A DNA stretch of 64,000 bases from Camarhynchus parvulus (lineage: Eukaryota > Chordata > Aves > Passeriformes > Thraupidae): assembly GCF_901933205.1 (NCBI RefSeq), contig NC_044578.1:14036501-14100500 (forward strand), read 5' to 3'. The notes under the pieces were generated by a model, which saw only the letters and a list, made by a program, of their open reading frames with translations, ran no database searches and was not told the origin of the DNA. The position numbers and the translations under genes are program-made. Below are positions 1-12,000 of this stretch, one piece after another (within the stretch, counting starts at the first letter, position 1; every line of letters begins with the position of its first letter).

Positions 1-3000
1 GTGAAATCTCACCATCTTGCAGTTGTTCGGATTATTGAGGGAACTTTCAGCCACTCCAGCTTCATCTGCATAGCTGGATAAGCAGCAAATTGCCCTGTTG
101 CAATCTGAGTGGCAATCTGGTAGTCCTGGCAATTTTTACCCCATTTAAGAGAACCCTAGTAAAGGGAAATAAATAAATTTTTACATAAAACATAGTAAGA
201 TCATTATGTTTCATTTATATTTGGGCCGATTGGTATTTTAAACTTACTGATACTTTTCGGTAATTTATTACTGAAGCATCAGCACAGAGTTTCCATCTGC
301 TTGGTCCTGTGATGCTTGAACCAAACACCTGTATTCTCCACCCCTTGGGCTGTGTATCAGTGTACAGGACAAACTGCAGTCCTGTTGGCTGCTTGTTTCT
401 GTAGATGGCACGGAGAACTGCAGCCAGTATTGGTGGCTTTCTGTCTCCCAGGAATTCAGGCTTTGGTGAGTAGAGAGGAAATAGAGACCAAAGACACAAA
501 GAAGGCATTAGAATTACCATAGTAAAACCACTGGCATGACCAATGCAAGTAAGACTATGATGGGAATTTTTTTGTTAATTTTTTTGTAATTTCAATGCCT
601 AATGAACAAAAGAGTGGCAGAGTCAACTCCTAAACTTTTACAGAAAGATACACAAGGAAAATATCCCTGAAACCAGTTTCTAATCCAGCAGGTCAGCACT
701 TCAAAAGTGTTCTGATTTTTATAGTGAATTATTTACTGAGCAAGACAAATTTCAACATGTACAGCAATACATCCCAGTTTCATTCAAAAATGTAACCTGT
801 ATTAAATGAATATTAAATTACATTCAATGATTATCCAATGTGCTCAGCTTTATGAAATAATAAACAGTTCAATTTCTTTCTATACACCTATTATGCTAAA
901 TCACTGAAATTTTCCTATCTGTTATAAATACACAAAAACTGGAAATGCAAAGTAAATGTTTGGGTTTCTTGCAGATTAAGACATTCACCTGAGACATGGC
1001 TCCAGAGAAATCTTCATCACTAGCTGAGGAAGAGGATGAGCTGATGCTGATGTTCAGGATTTTCCCTCCTGTGTCCTGCAAAAACAAAGAATCACCTTGA
1101 AGCAGGTGTCTGCCACTGGAAGCTGTTGCAGAATTAATTTATCATATTTTCACTCCCAGAGAACTAGGATCTAATTGCAGAAAGACAGCAAGACTAGTTG
1201 TACCCACTGCTCCCATATATGCAGTAAATGTACCTGTTCATCTGTGGGCTTAAATAAAAGGTGGTAAACAGGTGGGTTTGCCTGTAAAATAGATAGTATG
1301 TAAGATCCAAGAGAAAATAAAGAACTAGCTTTTGAAAAATGCATTAAAAATTTCAGCTCTGAGTATGGAAAAAAAGTGCGAAATTAAATTTTTTAAACAT
1401 TTTATAATGAAAAAGACTGAAATGTCAAAATTCTGGTCTGAAATGCCTCAGAGAACCAGAGTTCCTCTTTCTTTGGTCCACAGTCTATGAGCACAATTTT
1501 CTGATGTACAAAGGCAATCCACCATAAGAAATATAAAAGGTTCAGCCAGAGTGAATTACCTGTTGGTTGGAATATTCCCTGTCCCCACTACAGTGCCTGT
1601 CCCCAGAGTGGTCCTCCTGGCTGCTGCTGCTGCTGCATGCTGTGCTGCCAGCAGAGCTCCAGCTGCTGCTCCTGCTGCTGCTCCTGCTGCCACGCTTCCT
1701 CCCAGACTGCCGTCTTTCATCTTTCCTGTGATGATGTCCAGGATCTCTGCCATCAGCAGAGGAAGCAGCAGAAGAGGAGGATGAGCTGGAGAGGTGGGGT
1801 ATGCTGGGCTCTGCCCACAGGCCCGTGTCTTCAGTCTTGTACTCTCGGTTAATCCGTTTTGTGCGGCGCCGTGTCTTATTTGCAGCCTCCAAAAACAGTT
1901 GAAAGCATTATGAATTTAGAGCTTGTTCTGTTACATTTCCCTGGCTGTCAGACAAGATGCTCACCACAGGCTTCCAAGGAAATAGAATTCCTCCCAGCCC
2001 AGCTCCTTGCTTTCCCATGCCAGTTTTCCACAATGGAAACCCTTGGCTTCATTACAGGAAATATTTCCCTCCCTGATGCTCAGTCTCTTACCATGAACAC
2101 CTCTTCAATGCCTAGAATCTTCTTCAGTTTAGCTTGAATGTCCTTGTATGGAGCTGCCTCTCCCTCTTCCTTTGACCCTGAGCTTGATACTTCAATTATT
2201 TTTGAAGCTGCTTTGGGTCCTGCTTGAACCTCCAGCTGTATTTTGTCAATGTCAGCATCTGTACGAACTAAAAGGCAAAAACATTCCGGGGTTGTGCTGC
2301 TTGAGCATTATCTACAGTGATTGTCAGAAAAACCTGTTATTATGACTTTACCTGGCTTTAAAATTATTTTGGCTTCAAATTCTTCATATAATTCGTGCAG
2401 ATAGGTATTTCTTAAGGAAGCAGAATTTTGTGATTTAAGGCTGAGACAAGTAGAACATCCCAAACTTTCAAATTTTTTACAGAACCTGCGTGTGTGAAAT
2501 CTTCTTCCTGCATTGTTGTGATGTATCTCTTCTGGACCTTGCTGGTATCCTTTGGATATCACATTAGGCATGCTGCTTTGCTGCATTAAACAAAAATAAG
2601 GCAGATAAAGTCATTTTCCATAAAAAAATAAAATTGTCCCAGCTCTTAAAATAATTCCTCCAGTTAATGAAGAGAATGATGACAGTCCTGCTTAAAGAAG
2701 GAAGCAATGCTTAGAATTAGAGATCCAGGCACTGACAGCAGTGGGGTTTCCTGCAAAATACTCTGTGGAAGAGACATGTCTCCTGCCCACTCTTTCTCAG
2801 GCAGTGCTTCACAAACACACTGCCAGTGAGAACCTGCAGGGCTCTTTGCTGGGGCAGTCCCTCTGCATCCATTTCAGGCTTCTAGCTCTCCTGCTGGAAG
2901 CCAAGGCAGCCATCCCATGCCAGCCTCAGGAGTGGAAGAGCACATGACAGAATGTGCTCCTGCAATCCACTCAGGGTTATCTCAGGATTCGGGAAGAAAA

Positions 3001-6000
3001 ATCTATATCCTGCCCAAGAACCATATTTTTCACATTAGTCTGATTCAGGAAAAAAAAAAAAAAATATTGTACAAAGGATGTGAATTTCAGACACCTTCCC
3101 ATGACTGTGAAGAAGTAGGAAAACATACTGTCAAAGCAGCCCTGCCTGCATGCAGTGAAGGAAGTGAGTGGACTGTGAAGGATCATGTCATGAACCCATT
3201 GGGAAATATCAGGCCCCTGTTGAATTTCACCATTCCTGTGTCTGTGATCTGGTTAGCCAGCTCCCATGTCAGGGATGCCCAGCCCTTCTGAGGAGCTCTC
3301 TGCTCTCTGCAGTACAGGTGGCAAGAGGCTTCCTTACCTTCCAGCTACCAGGTTTTGAAGATCCTTCTGTTGACTCCTGGTCAGAGATACTTGGTATTCC
3401 TCCTTTGGGGAAAATCTGGGATTTCTTTTCAGAATCTACTTCTTCCATGTTCCTTGAAATAGCATAAACTTCACTCCTGTGGAGGTGATAAATGGCACAC
3501 AAGTAACGCCTTCTGATTTCAGTCTACCCATGTTTCCTGGTGCAAAAAAGACAGTACTAAACTTTGTGTGAGTGCTGAGGTATGGCAGCCCTTAACAAGT
3601 AGTTGGATACTTGTGATTTTATGACAGGGAACTCAAAATCAGTAACACAGAGCAAGCAAAATGAAAAAAGCTCTTCTGTACCTAGCAGCTGCGAGCTCAA
3701 CCTCTTGATGGCAGGGAAGGGTTTCAATCTTCAAATTTTTTTCTTTCATATTTATCCTGGCATCAAATTTCATTGTAGTGTTGGCACTGAACTCTGCATG
3801 ATATTCAAAACCACTCTGAAAGTACTGTGTATTAATCCCCATCATTGCAATCATATGAAAATATGCTCTGAAAGAGTGGAAATAAAACCAGGCATAATTA
3901 TATATTAATATGCAAAAATTTAACTTTGAAATGCAAAAGTACATTTTCATGCTGTTCTTTTTATTGTAAGACCCACTACTGATGGATGAAGAGATTTATC
4001 ACAACAGGATAAGAAAAAAGCTAAGATGCCACTGGAAAACATGGTTTGTCTGAAAAACAAAGCTAACATGGACCTTCTGACTGCACTGTCACTGATATTG
4101 TCATTGTCATTGCTTGAGGACAAGCTAATTCCAGAATCTCGTAGCTTCAGATTCTGCCTACTTTTATTATATTATCACTACTGTTATTATTATCATTATT
4201 GTTACCATTATCATTATTAGTACTGTTGCTTTTGCTGATCCAGAAGCATTTCCCTTTACCCCCTGAAATCCTTCTGGCTTATACCAGGTGATGATGCCAT
4301 TCTATGCTGAAATTGTAAAAAACTTGATACATAAGATAACATATTTTCACATCTTAGTATCTTTAGTCATTGAACAGGTACAAATGTAAGCATTTCTAGC
4401 AATGGCAGAACAGTGCAGTATCCTGTGGGATACTATGCACATTGCTGGATTTGCAGGGTTGTAAAGCATGAGGGGATTGTGTTACTTTCTCACAACTTTG
4501 TTGCTCTAGACCAGCAGATTTGTCCAAAATCTGGGACAAGTAAGATCCCTGTATAGCTACACATAGCTATACATATCTATGTCAGATAGAACTGACATAT
4601 ATCTATGTCAGATATAACTATAACTATTAATGCTTGTGTGCGTATGTGAATATATGTGTAATATTTACTTTGGCCTGATGTCAGCATGAATATCCGTCTT
4701 GGTTTCCCACAACTGTGAGAGTTTAAAATTGTCAGATACTGGTGGTGATACCTTTACATCCACTGAAAAAGACAGACAGCAATTATATGAACAGAGAAAC
4801 AATGAAATCTGGGGATAAAATACTTTCAATAAGCAGAGTAGTTAAGGCAAGGGCAGTGCTTTTACATTTTGAAATACTTTACATGGTTATTTAAAAGTTG
4901 CTAATACCAAACCAGAGTTATACAAATATGTCTCAGGTGAAATACCCTAATTACTTCTCAAACGCTTTGGAGGCAGCTGGTCACTAAGGTTTCAACATTA
5001 CTGGGGTATTTTTCAAGATTATAGAAGGATTCCGTTTGAGCAGAGGGATTGGAGCCACAGTTATGTGGGGAAGCTGCTCGGTTTGCCTTCCCACGCTCAC
5101 CATCGGCCGCAGCCTGGGCCACCGCGGCCCCGCACAGCCCGAGCTCCAGTGGCAGGCCAGCGATGGTGGGGACGATGTGCCTCATCTCAGCCACCAGCAC
5201 TGGCAGGGTCCATCGCCCTGAAATGCCTCTCTGGACCTCCTCCACCAATTTTTTCACCACTGGCTGCCAGTCTGATGATCCAGTTAGACTCTGGAAACAA
5301 AGAAATAGGTTAGGTAAGAGGACACATGGAAGGGAAATTATTCAGAATTGCAGACAAAAAGTCAACAGCCTTGTCAGTACCATCATCATCTGTTGAATGG
5401 CCTCTTTGTCAATGTCAACAAAGGCAATCTCTTGGCCCAATACTTTGATGTAAGTAGATACCAGGGGGTCTTCAGGTGGCAGTTCTTTCCATCCCAGAAG
5501 CTGTGGTGTTAGGAGACGTGGAGAGAAAGGGAAGAAGCAGAAAATATCACTTAAAGTGGAGCAATGTATTAACAAAGAGTAGATCCCATCTGAAGGGTGA
5601 GAACTGTGGTTCCTTAGCCAAAAAACCCAATGGACATATTACAGGTCTGAACCAATGTGGCCTTTCTTAATTGCATAGCTGATTTCAGAAAGAATTTCCC
5701 CATGTAAGGATGAGGTAAAGGCAAGGTAATTTCTGTTGCTGTAAGTAGTAGATGACACCCAAGGAGTCATGAAGGAAAAACCTCATTCAATTATCATTTT
5801 AAAAGAGAAGAACAACCACTTAGTATGTTCTAACATACACTTTAAAACATTTTGGCTCCCAACAGCAGCCTCATCTTTTGTACTATACATTAAGAGCTAG
5901 CACATGTTGAGTGAAAAGGTGGCACCTGTTGAGAGAGTAAGTACAATGTAAGTACAGCTTTCCATGACTGAACAGGATGACGGACTCCTTTCTTCCAGAA

Positions 6001-9000
6001 ACATCAAAGGCATGGCTCAGTGGGTGGGTGATGCAACCCTGGTGCTGGGAGGAGCCGTCTGATGCAGACAGGTCAGAAAGGTGCCCAGACATACCGATTT
6101 ACCCAGCTCCTTCAGGGTCTTGTACGTGTCGAACTCAGCGAAGGGAATGTTCTGCTTCCTCATGAGCTTGGTGAGGCCTTGTGACCGGAAAGCCACCTGC
6201 AGGAAAGAGTCAGGCAGCACAGCCCAAGTACAGGAGAGCTCAGGAAAACTCTTGTGCCTCGGATTAACTCACTGAGGCCACATGAAATACTTGTTTCATG
6301 AAGCCATTGCATTATAAGGACATGTCTACCTGGTAGATGGCTGCAGGCTATGGCTGCAGATGCTGAGGACGTGCTGAGCCAGCCAGCCTTAAATTAGTCA
6401 GCAGGGATAATTTTAGGGTAGGGCAGAACTCAGCCGAGGCTGCAAAGCTTGCTCAAGAAGCTGTGTGAATTCTTGCATGCTGTTACATGGAGCTTTGTGC
6501 TGCCCTGGCTGTACTGCTGGCTGAAATTTAATTTCCCTGTACTTATGCAAAATACCCTGGATCCCACGTGACTTTAGGTGGGCAGATGGATGTTCTGCTG
6601 TGCAAGCCTTCCTCCTCTCCTAGACTTACATGCCTATACTGGATGTGTTCATTGATGAATGTATGTGTCAAGAAGCCCAAATAAAAGAAGTAAAATCATA
6701 ATCATTATCTAAATTTTCCCTTCCACGTCCGCCCTCACAGCCAGAAATGGAGTTAAACAGTACATCACAGTCCAAAAGCTGGCTGCCTTAATGCAATACT
6801 TACCTCAATAATATCCATTGCAGTGTTTGCATAATAGCCTCTTACTTTTGTGATTATGTCAGATGGAAACATGGTGCTGGGACTGTTCATTAGATAGACC
6901 CTCCAAATGGCACCAGCCTGATACTGAACTGTCACAGGAATAAAAAGCAGCAGAAATTAGGGTCTCCAAGGTGTCTGGTGCACATAAGCCACCTCAGCTA
7001 TGCGCTGAGGGGTCAAGATCACAAGGGGTTCAGCCCCATAGGTCCTCAAGCTTGCAGCCTCAAGAGGAGGACTTTATTCTAAGGCAGAGTCAACACAACC
7101 CCAGGGACTGAAGAAGGAGGCCTAAATCTGTGTGCAAGCATCACTTTCCCCAGCAGATACCAAAGATTTAGATGTGGAAGAGTCTTAGGAAATTTTGCAT
7201 GTTAGGAAGTTCTTCTGCTTTTTCTATTTCAAGAGTGCACTAAATTCACAGTTCATGATTGGATTTTGGATGAAAATCACAGAACACAATAGAGGCATTT
7301 GGCTGCCTAAGCTGAGGAAGTGCACAGGGCAGCTCTACTCACAGGAAAAGTCGCTGATCTGAATAACCTTGCTGTAGCGATAGCTCAGCCTGTCGAGTCT
7401 GGGGCCCAGGAGTTTAATGGCAATGTTGCAAGCAGCAGAGCTGAGTAATAGAATTAAAATCATATGAAGACAGTCAACTGTGACCAAACTCTTAGAAAAC
7501 TGCATGGAAAAAAAATCTCAGTTTTCTACTAAAAATATACTTCTTCCTCTACTTACAGTTTATGGAGCTGTGGGATCCTGCCTGCTGCCAAAGCCTTCAT
7601 GTGTGAATATGCAAAACTGGCTACTTGCAGGCTGGGCTCTGTCAGCAGCGAGGTGGCCAGAGCTGTTACTGTTGGAAGAGCAGGCTTGGTTTCGAAGAGA
7701 ACGACACAAGCCGCCATTCGGATGTTGGGAGCAAGCGTGCTGTCCATAAACACCTGGAGGGTGAGCTCCCTTACCTACAGGAGGGAGAGAGAACCCCTGA
7801 GAAGCCCCTAACTTCCTGTGAGCAGTGCTTCCAGAACAGTGCATATGTGCTCTGCAGTGGATGGAGAACAGAAACCTAAACAAGAGATGTGGGCAAGGGA
7901 GCTGTCACCAGAACTGAAGATATTGCTGGGTGCACAGTGAACAGGGCTGGGAGAAACAGCCATTAGGCTGAGCATTACAGGGACTAAAACACTCTTTCCC
8001 AGGATATCAGCAAGGATGGGATGATGTCAGGAGTTTGCAGCATGGGCAGGAGGAAGACCAGTAACTGAGAAGCCTGTCCAGAGTTGCTAACATTACCCGA
8101 TGTCTTTGTTATTCCCGAATCACTAAGCAAACCCAATCCATACCCTTTAAGACATTTGTTTAAATAATAATTGCAGTTACTTTTGCAGGGTCTTTTCTTG
8201 CAATTTTCCTTAAAGCCAACACAGCATCAACATGAATTCTGTTTGGTAATGAAGCTGCAGCTGCAGAAAATGTTGGCAAAAACTTCAGGATGCGTTTGAT
8301 ACTGGCTGGCTCTCCTGCATTGCCCATGGCTTTCAGGGCCAAGGACATGTCTTTGGCATCACCTTTGCTGGTGGCTTCAGTAGCAAGGTCGTGGAGTGGC
8401 TGAAAATGAAGCAGACACTGTTAATCTTACCAGGTAATGATCAATGATCTTGTAGTAGTGCATAAAAATGTGCATTGCCATAGCAAGCAAAACATTTACT
8501 GCTGCAAATCCCAGAACTGAGCTCTTCAGACTTTTCTCCCAGGAAAATCTCATCATTATCAGGGTGCTAAACATGGACCATACAAATAAACTTGGTTTTT
8601 TCCTTGCACAGTGTTGTAGTTGATTTTGAATTGTGCCTGAGCGTAGGAGACAATCCCAGGTGGGTGCCTGCAACAAAGAGTCTGTTGCAAGTCCAAAGGC
8701 AGTGCTGAGCTGATGCCAAGCTCAGTTGTTCCCAGAGCCACTTCTGCCAAATTGCTCTTGCATTTTTCACTTCCTACAATAATTTCAAGTTTACTTGAAC
8801 AGTTCTACTGTTCTGAGAAGTGGAATTACCATTCTGGCGGCCTGGCTTTATTCCACTTTATTTTGGAACATTGAGACATATGTCAAACACTGCAAGGCCT
8901 TCTCAGTGCTGTGGTCCTGCTGAGCAAGGAGCTGGGGCTGCACAGTCCAAGGACAATGTTCTGAATATTTCTGACAGTGAAATGCAATTGTGTAGCAGGG

Positions 9001-12000
9001 CTTCCTTGGAAGCCCTAGCCTATGACATACCTAGAGCATTGCTTATATTCACACTTTATAAGTACACTCTACCTAATGTCAAAGTAGAATCATAGAATCA
9101 TAATTATTTTGCTTTAATCTGACTTTTGTCACAACTTAATTCAGTTTCAGGCTGGTTACAGGATCCATTATCCCAATGGGCTTCTAGTACTACATTTGAA
9201 ATTCTGCCTGACCTTTCAAAAGCATCATCTCAGTGTTTCATTCTGTCTTTGCATCGCTGAGGCATGCAAATAGTGACTTACATAATTGCCAGCATTGTGA
9301 GAGCTAAATTAAAGGCACTTTTAAAATTTTTTCACCTTTTATGAATAAGAAATGAGAGTCACATACCTGAAGAAGTTCATTTGGACACAGTAAAGCGTGA
9401 GCACAATACTTATTCACCATGCTACCATATCCTAGGTAAACAATTATCCTATGCATCAGTACTTTCTGGATTTGGGGACAGGTCAGAAAACTCTGCAGAA
9501 GGGAGAAGTGTCATTTTTTACTATTTCTAGTAATTAGAGCTGTGAAGTATTTATCAATAAATGCATGTGAGAAATAGATAAAATTGATTTGTGCTGTTTC
9601 TAAATAATTTCAGGAATTCAATCAAATGCTAGACATTCAGCTACAAAAAAATTAAGTACATTTGCCCCAGTTATGCTGTATGCTCTTTAGATACTGATTA
9701 CATATTATTTTCTTGAGTTTGTCTTTTTTCATTTTAACTTCTGATTTGGCAAAAAGAATCAACAGCAGTTTTCTTATAGTTTGTGGGGTTTAATACAAAA
9801 TATAATTACAAACTTTTGGCAACAAGTGTTTGGAAATATTTTCTGAAACATTTTCCATTTTTGCTAATACATTGCATTTTACAAGTTTAGATGGAAATAT
9901 GTTGTATCTTTCATTTATAACCCTATGAATTCACCTTTAAAAAGGAGTGAGAGGGAAAACAAAAGGACGAATGATCTGTACTCACAGAGGCAATTTCCAG
10001 GGTCTTTATGTTTGGTGTAACAAAATGGAAGGCGAGAGGGAGAGTCACTGCTGTTTCCCAGATGTTCAGCTTCTTGTCATGGATTTTTTGCTTCAGGAAT
10101 CTGAACGTGTCAGTAGCTCCAGCAGCACAGATGGCACTCAGGAACCAGGGCCTGCCAGGAAAAGGAGCACTCATCATCCTCCTTGCCCATTGTGCCTCTG
10201 GTCAGAAACCCTGGCTGAAGGCCATAGTTACCTGTAGGGGAGTTCATTGACAAACTGCAGCCACAAAGACTCGATTTGATCAAGGGTTGCTACACGAAAA
10301 AGCTGGATCATTTGTAAGAACTTGGCTGCAGCTTCTTTGGTGGCTCCTTTCTCGTTATTCTGAACTAATTGCCGCAGCGTCTCTGTTAGCTGTGGGAAAA
10401 ACAGACAGCTGGAAGGATCCATGTTTAAAGTAATTATGTGATGACCTGTTAACCTTATAAATAGTGAAAGTGGGCAAAGGTAAGCCTCTAATACCTGTAA
10501 ATCTGGATTTTTTATCCTTAATAGAGGAATTGGCATCTGGAGTAGCTCTCCTGAGAAATGGTAACGAAGACTCCCCTGTTTTTGCAGCTGAACTGTTGGT
10601 TCACTGAGAGGAGGCCTTTTAGTGCCAACCAAGGACAGCTCTTGTCTTCAAGGGAAAGAGGGAAATGCATCAGTAGACAGTAAGCACACTGTGCATGGAG
10701 GGCTTGCACAGCATTGGAGCAGACTGAGGGCTACCCAGCAGGACTGCAAATGGAGGGGCACTTCTCTGTTCATCATGGCTCTGGATTATCTGGAAAAGCC
10801 ATACAACTGCAAAAGCCTTTGTGAGAGCTTGCTAAAGTCTGTGAGAGGTTGGACAGATGTTTTGAGTGGCCTAAACAGTAGGGCAGAGGCCAGCTGAAAC
10901 ACTCTGGGCATCCTGAGCTGGGCATCCCAGGAGCTGTATGGTGTTTGGGCCCTTGGCAAGCACAGGCCAGATGCTTCTTGTTATCTCACAAATCAACAGT
11001 AAATGTATAACCAGTTTTAAGCATCTCCTCCTGGCTGTGATAATGTAAGGACATGCACAGTGCCTACCTTGCCTCCACGATGGCTGCCCCGTTGGGTTCA
11101 TTGAAAGGAGAGATCTGGTACACCTGGTCCGACACAGCGGACGTCAACGATGCCCCGCTGTCATCATACCTGATCTTGTAGGTGAATGTCACCGTGCCCT
11201 TAATGTTTCTGGCTTTCTAGAAGTGCAAAGAGACCACTCAGAAACAGGAACGGGCTGGTGAGCCCAGAGAAGCCAAAGCCCCATGAGCAGCAGTGCGAGC
11301 AGGACAGCAGTGGCTCCTGCCCTCGTACCAGGGCACAGGTGGGGCAGGGCCGCACGTAGGCCATCCCCAGGTTCCTCACTGCTTTGTCCTGGCAGTCTGT
11401 CAGGTCCTTGCTTTTGGAAACTGTGGCACGTTTATTCGCGCTGTCATCCTGGATAACGTATCTGGTTTGGCAGATGCCTTCAATCCCAGCCTGCAAGTAT
11501 GGGTTAAACACAGTGAACGCCCACTTGAAACAACAATAAAAAGGTCAAAGAAAATGGTCTAGGAAGTATAACTTACTCTTCAATTGAAATGAGAATAAAA
11601 GTAAAATCAGAATGGAACAACAAACCTCCTGTAGCTCGTACACATTTTGTGTCTTTTTGATGGTTATCTGCAGCATGTTCAGAACCCCTCTCGCTAGGTT
11701 AGTGCACAGAACAGGACAGTCCTCAGGGGCAAAAATACTTCCAACCCTTCCTTCAGTGTATTCAAACTTAAAGGGCTGGCTGAGACATGCAGCAATGGTT
11801 TCTGAGAGCCTCGAAGACGGAGTGAAGGAGTCAGTGGGCCAGAAGCCATTGTGTTCCTCCAGCTTTGGTGATCGAATCTGTGAACAAGAATAGGACAACA
11901 ATCATACTGTTCACCATCAGATTGAAATAGTGCTATAGTACAGAAACTGGACACTCCTTTTTCATGGCAAGACAAAAGTCACTTGTCATTGCAGGAAACA

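Noticed and set aside
9087..9101. AATCATAGAATCATAA, like the tandem end of a CR1 element
   Set aside because: Only about two units and no CR1 body on the expected side, so a retroposon end cannot be supported.
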